Below the pieces are notes generated by a model. It ran no database searches and was not told the origin of the DNA. It worked only from the letters and a program-made list of their open reading frames with translations. Positions 23,801-38,800 of a DNA stretch of 64,000 nt are shown piece by piece (position 1 is the first letter of the stretch; the number at the start of each line of letters is the position of its first letter). Location: positions 41,587,560-41,651,559 of the forward strand of contig CM030711.1 in NCBI GenBank assembly GCA_017979445.1. The letters are read 5' to 3'. The stretch is from Akebia trifoliata. Taxonomy: Eukaryota > Streptophyta > Magnoliopsida > Ranunculales > Lardizabalaceae. A program made the translations under genes and the position numbers.

Positions 23801-26800
23801 TTCAACTTTCAAAAATCAAGAAAGAGAGAAGATATTTGGGAATATTATAGATTTTTAGTAGAAAATCAAGGGTTTTCTACAAGAGGGTAAGGACAATGGA
23901 TGAATAGGTAAAAAATAATTTATCCTACAATTCAAGAGCTTGAAGATGATAGGTTTTGGGAGAAAGACCAAGGATTTTTCGCTAGAGGATGAAGTTAAGG
24001 GCAACTAGATCATTCTATGTTAGTCTTCCAGGGAGACAGAGGTCAAGGAGTGTACAACTAAATATTCAGCAAAATGTGGAGGGGCGTGTCTAAATATTGA
24101 GAACTAATTGGGACCAAAATCTAGAGAAAAATGATAATTCAATTACAAGGAAATACAAGTATATTTTGATAATTAAAATGTAAAATATGTGACTGAATTT
24201 TTTTTTTTTTCTTTCGAAGGATAATTCTAAAATATTTGATAATAAAATTTGAATTAACAGAAGATATTGTCTTCAATAAAATTGAGTGGAGGAAAATATT
24301 TTCAATTGATTCCAGATATTTGGAATAAGACTTTAATGATATAATGATTATCAAATATTTATGGATAAGAGAAAATTTGGTTCTCAAAGTATCCTACCCT
24401 CTCATACTTTACATATCTTCTTTTATACAACATAAATCCTAAAATCTCCAAGGTCGCCAGCACAAAAAGGTAGAAAAATACCTGCCAGTGTAACTCTCAT
24501 TCACCCGAGGAAAATCTACAGCAGACACTGACAGTTTCTTCTGTGAAGCTAGACCACTTTTCATATTGAATTTCATTTCATACCTATTTAAATTAACAAA
24601 AGTCAGAAATGCCAAGGAAAAGAGAATGGGCCCAAACATAATTTATGAATAGGTCAAAATCTCTCACAGTTCATTTGTGAAATTCTCGAGCTTATCTTTC
24701 ACAGTTCCACTGACCATGTCCAAATCAGGATTCTGAAGGCGGCAAGTGATCAAAAAAATTTCATCATCCTCCTCCCAAGCATTAGCTAGTAAGATACGAC
24801 CACAAAAAGTATCAGCATAGGCACCCAAAGAACTCCATGCATTATGTTTTTCTATGAACTAGCTAACTGTTAATGTTGATGATGAGAGGTAACGATGAAT
24901 TAGCAAGCAGACTATTGGAAATCCATTAGTAGCTGAAGATATCACCATTTCCCTTACTATATAAGGGAATGCAAATGTTTAAAGCTTCATAGGGGGCGTT
25001 GGCATCCTTCACAATTTTGCTTTTCCAAACATACCCTTGAAATGCATTAATTATTCTCTCTTAATGAAAAAGAAGTTAGGTTATTTTGGTCTTTGGGCAA
25101 TAAATATTTTACAAAATACGATTGCAATAAATTTCATAACTGCTATGGAGGTTTTTTATATTTACAAAAATGCAATTGTACCCGTACCAACATACCCCCT
25201 ACTTTTTTTTTTCTTTCACTAGAAGACAATAGTAAATGCATTTCAAGGGTATATTTAGAAAATCAAAGTTTTGGAAAATGCTAATCTCCACATGAAGCAT
25301 TGGATGTTAGCATTCTCTCTCCTGTGTGTGGACATCACATGCTGACTTGCTTGCTATTGTAAGTTGAAAAAAAAAATATATATAGATATATATATATATA
25401 TATATATAGGGTCAGGTTCAAGGGACATATGAGAAAACATATGTAAAAACAATGTAACATTAATAAATTTTCAAAATATGGGTTAGAAGTTTCGGATTGA
25501 GCTGATTTTTTGTGAGGATGATCTCTATGATGGGAAGATCATCCGAAAAAAAAATCAGTCCAATCTGAAACTTCTAACCCTATTAAAAGTGATTGAGAAT
25601 GTGGACCGTTGATTTTTTTGTCAATTATTTGTTAATCACTTTTGATGGATTTAGAAGTTTCTGATTGAGCTGATTTTTCGTGAGGATGATCTTCTCATCA
25701 TAGTGACCATCCTTGCAAAAAAATCAGCTCAATCCAAAACCTCTAAACCATATTTTGAAAAACCATTGTTTTTTCATATGTTTTTACATATGGCCCTTGA
25801 ACTGCCCCCATATATATATATATATATGGTCCCCGTACAGCAACAAACATTTTGGCAAAACATTTTTCAAAACATGGGTTAGAGGTTTTGGAATGGGCTG
25901 ATTTTTGGTGAGGATGATCTCTACGGTGAGGAGATCATCCTCGCCAAAAATCAGCTCATTCCAAAACTTCTAGCCCCAATTTACAAGTTGAAAAATCGTG
26001 GACCGTCCATTTTTTGTAAACCATTTTTGATGGGGTTAGAAGTTTTGGAATGGGCTGATTTTTGGTGATGATGATCTCCTCACCGTAGAGATCATCCTCA
26101 CAAAAAATCAGCCCATTCCAAAACCTCTAACCCATGTTTTGAAAAATGTTTTGCCAAAATGTTTGTTGCTGAACATTTCCCATATATATATATCCTAGCC
26201 TGTCACACCTCCATGTCCTTCCCTACTTAGTTCTTGTTGCTTCTACCAGCAATGTCCAACCCATAAAAAGTTCTGCTTCTGAATTATATTTTACATGAAA
26301 CTCTAGAAACTCTAGTTTAACAATCTAGATGCTTCCTCCTGGACAAATATCCCTCTCTATATCTTTACCCTTCATGATTAATTGAGATTGTCACACAATT
26401 GTGGCTATTGATTATTCTACTATTATTAACAACAAATGTACCACTATCTCGATTACAAATGCCATTTCATTGGGTGGCAGTGGTAAATTTTGCTCACATA
26501 TGGTCAAATCTTTATCTATTTTCTCCAATATATTTCAAGGAACTTTGCTATGTTCAGTCATTAAAGCAATCTTCTTTGCAAGGAATTCCTCAATATTGTC
26601 GTATAATTGTCCACTTCATAATTGCAGGTTGTGAAAGAAGTCAAGTTAAGTATTACCTTTTTAATATGTAGTGCTTAATTTGATGCAGACCTAACCCACC
26701 ATGAAATAGAATCATGGTTCAAAATATTGTATCATATCACAATGAATTGCTTGAGACCGATTACAAAACATTGAATGATTTGGGAATAAATTGGTCAAGA

Positions 26801-29800
26801 AAGTATCAGTTTTTCTCTTGACCAAAACAATTCCACAAGAGGAGATTTTAAACCATGGATGAAATTGCGGGACAAGAACCTATGGTGAAAGGACCAGCAG
26901 TGAAAATATTAGATAGTAGCACAACGCCACGTGCCCATCTTATAGATTAAGGTCTTAGCCAAGAATGAGTTAACACACCAAAATCAAATCAGTTACAGCA
27001 AAGGTCAAAAGATAATTCAGGGGCGGATGGTAAATCATTCTAGACCATCAATGACTCATCCTAGATTGTGTGGCTAGAGTAAAACTCGAACCAAGTCATT
27101 TGTACCATCTAAGCATTGTATGACATTTTGACATATTTCCATGAAAGATTTCCATTTCCAAGAAGTTCGATAAGAAATTCTACTGAAAATATTCATCAAT
27201 AGAAACAAACTATGATAGATTAGATATCTGTATATTATCTTACTTTGATGTATTCTGAGTATATTAGTACATGCATATAAGTATATTAGCATGCAGGTAT
27301 AAGTATACACATACAATTATTCATGTTTAATTAGTTGGATAGAATATAAAGTAATTCACACCTTAAGTATTTAATCTATTCATTTAAGCAAGTGCTTTAT
27401 ATATTAAGGTGCATGTTGCTAATGTTGTGACATGATTAATCTCATTTCCATATACAATATGGTTGTTTTCATTATCAAACTTTCTAATGCCGACATCAAC
27501 ATCTAGTAGAACTTTATTGATCTCCATTTCACATCCAGAAGGTTGCTTATTGTAGTTGAATGACTTATACATATGTTTTCATGCTTGTTTTTATAATTTC
27601 CTATCATTTCAAGAAAATTTCCAGAATATTTATCGTTTCAGTGAAAATTGTATTAATTTCCATACTAATCAAAACATGTTGCAACATATTTCCGTCCATG
27701 CTGACCAGAAATAAACACCATAACCAAAATTTAACATTGAAACTGGGATAACTTATTATGACACGTTTCAGTGCCTAGGCACTTTCTTTTTTTGATACAT
27801 GGGTATCCAGACTTGGTCCGACTAATCCCATGGACACACCCGCCACCACTACCAGCAAGTACCTTGTGCACCTGGCCTTTTTAAAGCACCAGGTTGGTGG
27901 CCAACAAGGGGTGAAGTGATTCGAACAAAGGACCTCTTCTTCCTGAGACAGCCTAGGCACTTAGTCTGACTCGTTTGTGTTTTCCAAGTCAACTTGTCGT
28001 GTCACTTCTTCGAGACCTAAAGCATAGTACCCATGGTTTAGATATCTGGTATCCACCAATAACTTGTATGCAAAGAAACCCATTATTGGTATGTAGGCTA
28101 CCCAAAGAACTAGCAGGAAGGGTACATTCTATGATTTCTCAGGTCAGTACTTGCATCAACTTCATTGCCACTTAATACATGAGAATATTTAATTATTGAT
28201 AGATGTTCTATATTACTACTTTTTTGAAGCTTAACTTTGTCAGCATTTGTGCATAGGGGTCCATCCCCTCTCTCCCTTAATCTATTAATACAGTTGTCCT
28301 TTTCCTATGAAAATAGGATATTGTGTATGCCATTAAAAGAAAGCAAAAAAAAGAAAAAATGGCATACCATTATGGAATATGAAGCAGTTTGGAAGTTCAA
28401 ACCATCTCATTTGAAGTTCATCCTTAGCATATCGTGGAAGTACACCAAAGCGTGCTTTCTTTGTTGCATCAAATGTGAAGATTAGCTTGTTTTCCTTCAC
28501 CATATCCTGAAAATAGAAGTAGAACATAATGAAAATATCAAAATTGACGAAACAAGATGCATTGATATTAACAGTCAAAAGTATTTGTATTAGAAAATAC
28601 AACTATTTCGAAACTCTCGTAAAGAACCTTCAAAATCTCTATGGTCAAGGATATATTAACAGTCAAAAGTTTTCTAGAAGTAGCGAAAAGTTTTCTAGAA
28701 GTAGCGAATTTAATTTTTACAAGGAAAGCAATCTGGAATAGTCGGGAATCCTAACCAGCTATGATGACTGGCCTAGGCAAACGATCACGTGTTTCTCTTT
28801 TTCCACTTTAGAATGACATCTGGATTACCTCCCTTATCACGAACTATCAATGTCTTGACAGTTTTCCCAAAGGACATGTTTAAGAATGTAGATTCTCCTG
28901 GATCAGGTCTGACATTTAGCTCCATCCATGAATATCTTGTTCCTATGTGAGAAAGTCGACTAATGACAAGGAAGATCCTTTATGCAAAGGGTCCATAGGA
29001 ATACTACCTCTATGTATACTGATGTTTAAGAATGTAGATTCTCCTGGATCAGGTCTGACATTTAGCTCCATCCATGAATATCTTGTTCCTATGTGAGAAA
29101 GTCGACTAATGACAAGGAAGATCCTTTATGCAAAGGGTTCATAGGAATACTACCTCTATGTATACTGATGTAGTCATGCCCTCATGATTCATTTCTTTTC
29201 CTTTTGATTTACCTTCCTACTGTACCTTCCTCCCTCCTTTTGGTTTTCTAGATCATTACAAATCTTTTAAAAAAAGTAAGCCAAGAAAAACTGCAACAAT
29301 GGGATGGAATTGTTCTATTGTTTAAAAGATACAAGAAGAGAAAAAACTTTGAGAATCAAAAGAGAGGCCTGAAAGATTCTTGCACAATCACTGTGCAAAA
29401 TATGCCATGTCAGATATCAAGACTTGGGAGGTGGAACATCAAGCTTGTCTAATGCTGTGAATCAGCAAGTGAAGCTCCAGAGAAGTTTTCTTCAACTCAA
29501 AATCCTAAGATCAAATGGTTTATAAACATAGAGAAATGCTAACAAGCAAAAAACTCAATGTGTTGGCAGATGCAATGCAGAAAAAACAAGAAAATTAAAC
29601 TAAAAGCTCCAATTTTAAAAATACATATTTTTTCTCATCTTTAATTGCATGGCTTTGGTGTAACCCAATCAACACACAGCCTGCTAGAATTCACCATGAA
29701 CATAGAGAAAACTAATTAAAATAAATTTTACAACTAAAACCCTTCAGGAAGGCAAACTAACCACTTTTAGTTCTAACTGTATTGAGCCTATCCATGCCTT

Positions 29801-32800
29801 ACATAAAATCATCCTGAAAAACAAATTATCCATCTTGCAAAGAAGCATCACTCAAACTTTCACTCAATGCTTTTGCCCATTTGAAATGATTGGCAAAGTT
29901 TAGTTGTTTGGAGTGAACATTTTCTCAGTTTTCTCACAAACTATTGGTGACACTTCAATCATGTTACTTTTGGGTATTTGTGTTCTTAAGAAGAAAAAAC
30001 ATATATAGAACGGACAGGAACAAAATGAGTACCTTTGGTCGGAAGTATAGAGGCAGATCCATGAAAATTGCATAATTCTCTGTGATGGCAAAGTCATGCA
30101 TCATGACAGGGTCTGGAATTGTTATTGGTATCGGATCATGCATGACACCATCCTTAGAAATGACTCGGTAAGTGCAATAGGGGGGGGTGTGTGAATAACC
30201 AAAGGTAAACATTTCTCCTGCATCCAAAGTTACTACAAATCAAAATGGAGTTATCCCATCATTCTGCTCAACTAAATTTGTCATTTAATGATGGATTTTA
30301 CCCGTAAATGGGTCGACCTTCGGATGAGCAGTGAAGGAATGCGCCAGTCTCTTGTCATAGTCTAACATCCCAAGGGTTTGCAGATCTCCATCTTCCAAAA
30401 CTTTAAGAATATCTGCAGGATACAGTAGAGATGATATGTTTAATTATGTACCTGAAGATAAACAGCCAACGCTAGATGCCGTCTAAATTTGACAGAATTA
30501 AACAGCCACTTCTCATTTTTCTCTTGCACGGTCTCAAATTGCTTTAAATTTTAAATGCTGCTTCCATCAATATGGAGTCACACTGTGCCTCATTTTTACC
30601 AGCACTACACATCTATCCAGAGATAGAAGTGGCAACAACATCAAAATGTTGTTTTTTATCAATTGTGACCGAGTATACTTAACGAAGGATATCGAATCAT
30701 TAAATAATAAAACTGAAAATAAAATGACATCATTTATTTACTTGGAAAGGTTGCATAAGGTATTGTTGAGTTTATGACAAAAAGAACAAGGAAATAGGAT
30801 AATGGAGGATAAAGATAGATCTCCTGAAATTGAGAAGACTTACAAGGTTTATCTGCCTCTGAGAGAGCTAATAGTTTACCATGGTGATATATGAGAGCTG
30901 TATTGCCTGGCAGATGGACACACATAATTAATTCACTTAAAACACTATTCATGCTTGAACTCAAAGCAAGATCATAGATAAAATAATACTTTTGGAACTA
31001 TAAAACATCACTTAAAATTATCAGTGGAATGGATAACCTAAACCTGCTCAATCCAATAGGATACTATAGCAACAAAACAGATAAATACATAGATATTTGT
31101 AGTATTGCAATAAACCAACCTGTCCCATAGCCATATGAAACGTCCAATACTTTCAATTTTGTACGAAGAAGTTGCATGTTAACCATTAATAGTCCAAAAA
31201 ACCCCTTAAGGTCTCCAATCTACAGATGACACAACAAAATGACATGATTACGTGATCTTCTTATTTAGACATAAACAAGTTGTGGCTACTTGAGAAATTG
31301 GTTCACAATTTAAAAGGTGCTTTTCGGTTATAATAGTCAGTAGCTAAACAACTCAAGTGGGCAAGAAAAGACGTAAGTAGGAAAGAGCATTGAAAGCAAC
31401 AACCTCTAATTCTTTTTCAGTTTTTTTTTTTTTTTTCCGTTTTAATAAACAACCTTTAATATTGAACACTAGCACAAGACGTAAATAGATCACATGATAA
31501 TTTTTCCCGATAGATTTGTCACACAATTTTACTCAAAAATTATATAAAACTAATAAAAGTAACTGAGATTTGGGAGAGAAAAGATTAGAGAAGCGAATAA
31601 ACCACTTATACAACCTACTTAGAGAACATTACACAATACAGGTCTATCTTTGTTACCAGTAATTTCTTAGAAAGATCTAAAAACTGAACATTAGAGTATT
31701 ATGATACCAAAATGAATGTGCAACAATGTTGACAAAAAGATATTTTATTTACAAAATACAGGAGTATTCTAAAAGATTAGAAATGCTCCGCTTCCAAGTG
31801 CACAAAGTTCTACAGATTACAATATTTCAAGCATAATATCTTTTAGAGAGGATGATGACTTCAAACACGAAACAAATTGATGCTGGACCAAAAGGATGCA
31901 TGAAAACAATAGATATAAGATTGTCATAAGTAATAACAGGTAAAATTAGCAAATTAATAATTTTGAGTTTGTATTCTTAACACATGATCAAAGCATGAAG
32001 CTACAGTATGCTCATAAGACAGATCATACCACAAGGTATTAGATGATATTAATTGTTATTGGATTACATTATTAGTACTTAGTAGTTCTATTGTTTTTAG
32101 TAGAAAGGTAAGATATATTTAATGTCCTCAGGGAAATCCTATATTTTTATTTTTCTTAATAATATAAAACATAAAGGGTCCTCTAAAAACCATAAGGCTT
32201 CTTCCCACATTTTCTTCTTCTCTTCTCCTTCCTCGTCATTTTCTTCTTCCTTCTTCTCTCAAGCCCCAGAACAGGTCTAAAATCAAGTTGGCATCATAGT
32301 AGGACTTCTTGCACCTGTTGGGGACCATATTGTAAGGAATTCAACCCGAAATTCCAAACTTGTGAGAAACAAGAAATAGAAGAAAAACACACACATCGAA
32401 AAAAAAAAAAAAAAGCAATCACACGCACAAGACAGTATTTACGTGGTTCGGCAATTTGCCTACGTCCACGAAGTTGTAGAGATTTCACTATTTCGAGAAG
32501 AATTACAAAAGTGCGGCTCTAGTCTCAAAGACGACAACCAAAACCTTAAAAAACCCTAATCACCAAAAACGGCTTTTATATACTGCGCACAAGATACACA
32601 ATGGGTTACAAAACAGGCCCCAAAAATTTTTCCCGGGGGCGTTGCCCCCTGGGCCCCCAGGAGGCTTATCCATGAGCGCTCCGGCTTGGGCCTATCGGCC
32701 CAAGCCTCCACTCCATGGATTAAGCCTCAGAAAATATCCCATCAAAATACCACGCAAACATTATTCAGGTCGGGTCGGGTCGTCAACCAGATCAAAATAT

Positions 32801-35800
32801 AACTAAGCTCCACAAAGCCCAACACATATATGCTGACATCAATAGGTTAAATCAACATAACATCTGCGTTAGTGGAACTGATAGACATCTACCAGGAGAT
32901 CTCAATTTATAGTGATTTAGCACTATTTTTTTTAGAATTTTTTGGTCATGTATTGATGGTGTTTTACAGAAATATTCTTGGGTACAAAAGTTGCCTTGTT
33001 TACACCAATAGTATTTTCACGTTATAAAGTAAGTATGCTCTTCAACTCCTTAAGGATATCGGTATGCTTGATTGTCATCTCACGCACTTTCCCATGGACC
33101 AGAACCACCCCCTTCATGCAACCTCTAAGGATCTTCTTCCTAGTACACCAGTAAGGTTGTCAATAGGTCTGGGATGGTTTTGGGCCTAGCTTTAACTAGC
33201 TCGGTCTTAGTTGGGCCTCAAAATCCTAGTCTAAGCCCAACTTGGCCCACACTTAGCAAAAGTAAAGGCATGGGCATTTTGAAAAGCAAACTCAAGACCG
33301 CTTAAACCAAAAGTTAAGTCCATGCCGGGCCAAAAGCCTGGCCACTAATAGCACCACTGTCTGGTTGATCAACTGATTTAGTTGACAATCACTCATCTGG
33401 ACATCACCTATGTTGTTAGTGCTATTCGCCAGTTCATGCATTCTCCATAGGCTCCTCACATTGTTGTGCATCATATCTTTTAGTGCCTTGGGTCCCCTCC
33501 TAGTGATGGACTAATGCAACCTTGACATTTTTCGACTATTCTAATGTTGATTATGTTGGCCCTTCTACTAATCGTTGATCTACCTCAGGCTATTGTACAT
33601 TTTTAGGTGGTAATCTATAGGGCTTAAAAAAGGTCGGGTTCAGGCCAGATATGTGTCTACACATATCCAGATCCGGATTTTTAATTCCGGTCCAAATCCG
33701 GATCCAACTCGAATCCTACCAACTCAAACCATATCCATTTTTTTTACTTTCATTAAACCCACATCCAGATCCGATCCAACCGAATTAATTGATTCGGGTC
33801 AGATAATTTCAAACCATTACGAAGTAATTAATTAAAAAATGTGGCTTAAATGTGATTTGAACTCAAGACTTCTCCCCTTTTGAAAAGAAGGTTTGACCAC
33901 TACACCTATTACTCATTTGTTGATGAATGATGGACTAAAAAATACAACATACAACATACACACTAATTTATCATTCGGATAGAGGGGATGGGTCCATATC
34001 CGACTCGGGTCAAAGGACATCAACCCATATTTTAATTCGGATATACTTGAAGAAGCCAAATCTGCTAAAAATCTGATTCGGATCACTCGGATTTTGGATA
34101 AAATCCAACCCATTTTAAGCCCTAGTAATCTAATTGCATGAAAATCCAAGAAATAGCATGTAGCCTCCCACTCCAATGCTGAAGCTCAATATCGAGCAAT
34201 GGCACATGCCTCGTACAAGCTACTCTGCCTAATGCTCTTTTCTTATAGAGTTGGGTTACCCACCTACTTCTCATATATTTCTTCATTGTCATAATGATGC
34301 AGCCATTCACATTGCTTCTAATTCAGTTCTACATGAGCAGCCTAAGAACATTGAGGTGGCCATTAAGTTTCTTTATGAAGAACTCCACACCTCAAGTCAC
34401 ATCATCTTAGCAATTTTTCAGACCTACTACCCTTTGAGATACACTTTTTCAAGGTGGATATGAATAGCATTTATGCAGCAGCTTGAGGGGGGACATTGGA
34501 TGATATTAGTTGTTATTAAATGCCACGAGCTGTTATCAGTAATTTATTTCTTTAGTAGAGAAATAGGTCGTATTTAAAGTCATTAGGAGAAATCCTATTT
34601 TTTTTTCACTTTTCTAAATATAAAAGAAAAAGGCTCCTCTCTAAAACCCTAAGGCTTCTTTCCACATTTTCTTATTCTCTACTTCTTCCTACTTCCTCTT
34701 AATTTCTTCTTCTTTCTTCTCTCAAGCCCAAAAACAGGCCTAAATTTGTGCTCTAAAGCAACTGAGCAAGGTCCTATAGTGAAGTTCTTGAGGACCACAT
34801 GAAACCTAACCAACGAGAGTTTGTGCTTTAGGTCACCATTCTTTGGATCTTTTCTGCCTTTTTTCCTTTGCTTTTTGATTTCTCAATTAATTCTCCTACC
34901 ACTGCTTTCAATAAAATTGATAGAATCAATTCTCTCACCAGTGACTATTACTCAGTTTGTTGTCGTGATTCCATTGTCTTAGGACTTCTATAAGGTTTTA
35001 ACAATAGTTATAATTTTTTCCCCAAAAATAAAAATAAAAATAAAAAACATAATGCATCAATTGATAATAAACCATTGAACTGCATAGCAAACTAAGAACA
35101 TGCAATTATATGACTGCTATAACCAGGTATCAATTAAAAATTATTATTTTACTGGTGAATGACCCTCAAAGTCCACAATCATTACTTCTGTTTTTCCATT
35201 ATTTAACCTGAACTATGTTTTTTATAAATTATTTGAATCTCTTCATATGACAAAAGTGGAAATTCTCTTGGAACCACAGATATCTTTAAATTTCCAATAT
35301 TTCAAAATATTCAAAAGATAACGGAGAACAATAAAACTTTTAAAATGGTATTGGAATACAGGGAGAGGTCATTCATGGGTAACAGACAACCAGAACATCC
35401 ACAAGGTCTACAACTACAATTTGGAGATCAAATAAAACAACTGAATAAAGACAACGAGATTATTGCTGCAGTAAACTCCTAGACCATAGGTTAACATCCT
35501 ATCATCGATCATTCAAGAAAAGCAAGGAAAATGGAGCACATCTCAAGAGAATAGCACCAACACTTAGTTGGTTTGGGGGATTAAGCCTCACAATTAAAAG
35601 AAAATAAGAGAAATACACAAATCACTTTGTCACGGGAAATCAATGGTTGCCTTTTTTCAAAATTTCCACAGCATACAAACTATAGAAAATATTCCTTTCC
35701 ATGTTAGAAATCTGATGAAAAATCCCCAACAATAAATCAAAACAATTCAGAATAGCTATAGAAAAAGTTCCTTACAAATATTTTCATTTAGACCAAAAGA

Positions 35801-38800
35801 GTATTACTCAAACTATTTCTATGATTTAAATAACGCACCCACACTCGCGCATGCCCACACACACAGGATGTTTACATACTTTGAAAATGAGTTCTGGAAA
35901 AAGGAAAACTTGCTAATCCAAATAGACTTGACAGGGAGGCAACTGATTCAAACCAAGCAATGCAACTATGGTTTAGAATAGGTGATGCAGTTGGGAAAGC
36001 ATCGTCAAATAAAGCCAAAAAATGATAGGGAACCTAGCAACATAGAATAGCATTTCATTGGTTAAACTTATACAGTGATGATTTCTTATAATTATATTTT
36101 GAACATAAATCCACCTTAAATAATTCAATGAGAATTCTAATATTCTAACTGCAGACATGTCTTTTAACTTAATTTACCACCATACCTTCATAAATTTTGC
36201 TCCTCCAAAATACTCTTCTTGTTTAAGACGTGATGTTCTTACATAACGGGAAACATAAGTTGCTTTTCCATCTTTGATACGCATACCATGAACCATTCTG
36301 CAACATTAAGGAATTATTAAAAGCCATTAGTAGCCCGATTCACAAGTATATCTGTGAACCAGTTGACTCCAGTTTAGGTAACATAGTACCCAAAACCAAG
36401 TTTGGCAGCATCCCTGATAAATATTCAAGCCTGGTATTTTTTCACCAAAAATTTGAAATTAGCTACTGTGTGAACCTTAGACCTTACAAATACAGACTTC
36501 TAGTTCTGGTTTAAATAATGCCCCAGGTGATAAGAAATCAATAATGCTAATGAAAGTCGGAAAATCACAGCAACATATTCTTGACCATCAACATCGTAAA
36601 TGACTTGTTTCTCCTTCAAAGTATGATTAATTTATTTCTTCTCCTAATAAAAATGATGTTATGGAGTAATAAGATAGCTTGTAAATTAGCAAAACAATGA
36701 AGTCCTTACAATTTCTCTCATTTGATTCTTCTACACTCCAGAGTGGGAAATTTATTGCTCTTGTTCCTAGTATGCATTTTGATGGTGACGGTCTTACACA
36801 ACGTCACCAAATAAAAATGTAGAAGCAGAAAATGAAAAGTTAAAAAATAAAACAAAATAAAAAGGCTCTTTACATTGTCTTATTGGCTACTTGGATCACC
36901 TCTAGCAATAGTTGTTTGTCTTCACAGTTGCTATTTCATCTCTGCAACTTTGGCTAATGACATCTCCAAGCAAAGACCATGCACCTCAGGTCCTTGCTCA
37001 TCCTTTCAAATGCTTATTTGATCTCAGATGTGCTTTTAGCGATTCTTTTGTGCAAAGGTTGTTGTTATTGCTCCTTTAGGACAAATCTTTATTTTTGAGA
37101 TCATCATTGTCTAGCTATTTTAGACACACCTGAATGTCTAGGTCTCATTTGTCTAGCTCACCTAAGGCGCCTACAGACCATTGAGAGTTTGCCTAAGTTC
37201 CTAATCTACACAAGATTATACAAAACACCATTGCTTTGCCATAACATAATGCATTCTACAAGCATAAACTGCGACCACATGCGCCACTATGATTTGCACC
37301 AGGGCTTGTCTGCCACAAGTGTTGCCATAACCTCTAGGCCACACATGGAGCTAATGTAGATGATGAAAAATGAATCAATACATGTGTAAGTCAAGTGGAC
37401 TAACAATGAGTAACGTGACAAAAAACATACAACTTGGGGGGGGGGGGGGAGATGTAGCTTCCGAGGTTGAAAAATGATCATGCATTCTAAAACCCCAATT
37501 TAAAATTTCATCACACCTTATGTTTGTCGAATGAGATGGACTTTCTATCACCTACTACGTACTTTATCTAGACAAGAGGTTTCTATGGTACAAAATGGAC
37601 GAGCTCATTCTAACCCAAAACCTCACATTCTCCCCCAGATGGTCTCTCTATATCTCTCATCTTCTTATTTCTCTCTTCCTTTAATGGAATCATATTCCAT
37701 AGAGTTCAATTTAGACTTAAGACAGTAATCAGATCCAACTCACCTCTACACCCTTTATTTCTTTATCAAAGGCCTTATTCGCATTTATACCAAAAGAATT
37801 TTTTTGATAAAATTTGTGCGTACTTCTTGTAGGGGGAAAATATCCAAGTGACTATCATTGCCTCGAGACTTACCCTATAATGACAATCTTTTCTGGAGCC
37901 TCAATCGCAATGAGAGTGTATATCAATCTCACACAAAAACGAATCAATGATCAAAGATAGATATAGATACAATTTTGGCATGGTTCTTCACATAAGTCGA
38001 CTACAACTATATACCCTTGGAGCCAAATCACTAAAACCTTTATGTTACATTAACATAATTCTTTATTGATTGATTAAGAATCCCAATAAAAGTCCTCCCA
38101 CATTTATTTGATCCTATATATATTTATGATAGGATGGGTAGGTTAAATGCCATGTCAATAGACATGCATAAAACAATAAATACAATACGTGAGATGTCAC
38201 ATCAATGTCCTTTCAATCTCTTCTTGATTCAATAATTATTGTTCAAAATCATACATTTTGATTCGTTGGTTGTCTCTCTCTTTCGTATCTTATACCTTTA
38301 GTAGACTAAACAATCTTCCTAAAGGTTTGGACTTGGCTTCCTTCAGAAAAACTACGACATGGATTGAACACTCTTATTGAGGATTAGGACTCAGTATCCT
38401 TCCAGAGAAGGAAGTCTATGGATGAATAGTCTCCTATCCCAACTATATAATTCGAGATGTCCCTTTGTCCAAGTATGAATTATGAAATTAGGTGACGATT
38501 CCATGTCCTGATTGCAGATTCCGAAAATATCCCCCATTCCATACACGGATTATGGATTGGGAAAGGTAAGAGTTTGACATCCTAACAATAGATTCCTAGC
38601 GTTCCCCATTCCATATACCAATTCAGTGTCGGGGCAAACAAGTCATTACAGATTCCAAGATCTTTCTTCATTCCAAATACAGATTCTTTAGTAGGGGAGA
38701 TGAGTTTTACATCCCAATTATGGATTCTAAGATGTCCTCCATTTCAAGTTCCTAGGAAAGCTACTCAATCCTAGTCCTAGTCCCCAAGAAATGTTGTAAA

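Larger units (their letters stand above)
32036..34760 (+). mobile_element. Decayed Copia LTR retrotransposon, nested in CCD1 intron 4
   Basis: Two related LTR-like blocks frame it: about 32040-32283 and about 34497-34748, both starting GATGATATTARTTGTTATT, with CCTAAGGCTTCTTYCCACAT-like middles, a TATAAAA box and a CTCAAGCCC.GAACAGG-like end. After the left block comes a TGGCATCATAG primer-site-like word resembling the usual TGGTATCAGAG; before the right block a purine tract (TTGAGGGGGGACA). The remaining body shows Copia RT/RNase H words: LLKDIG (about 33030), [11 protein letters not shown] (about 33580), [11 protein letters not shown] (about 34170) and [13 protein letters not shown] (about 34350). 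Gag, protease, integrase and most of RT are gone, stops are frequent, and other elements have inserted into it. The LTRs have clearly diverged, so the insertion is old. Confidence 0.8.

Noticed and set aside
32316..32824. Complete LTR element with target duplication
   Set aside because: Only one LTR is present and flanking 5-mers (GCACC and CATAT) do not match, so only a solo LTR or fragment is supported.
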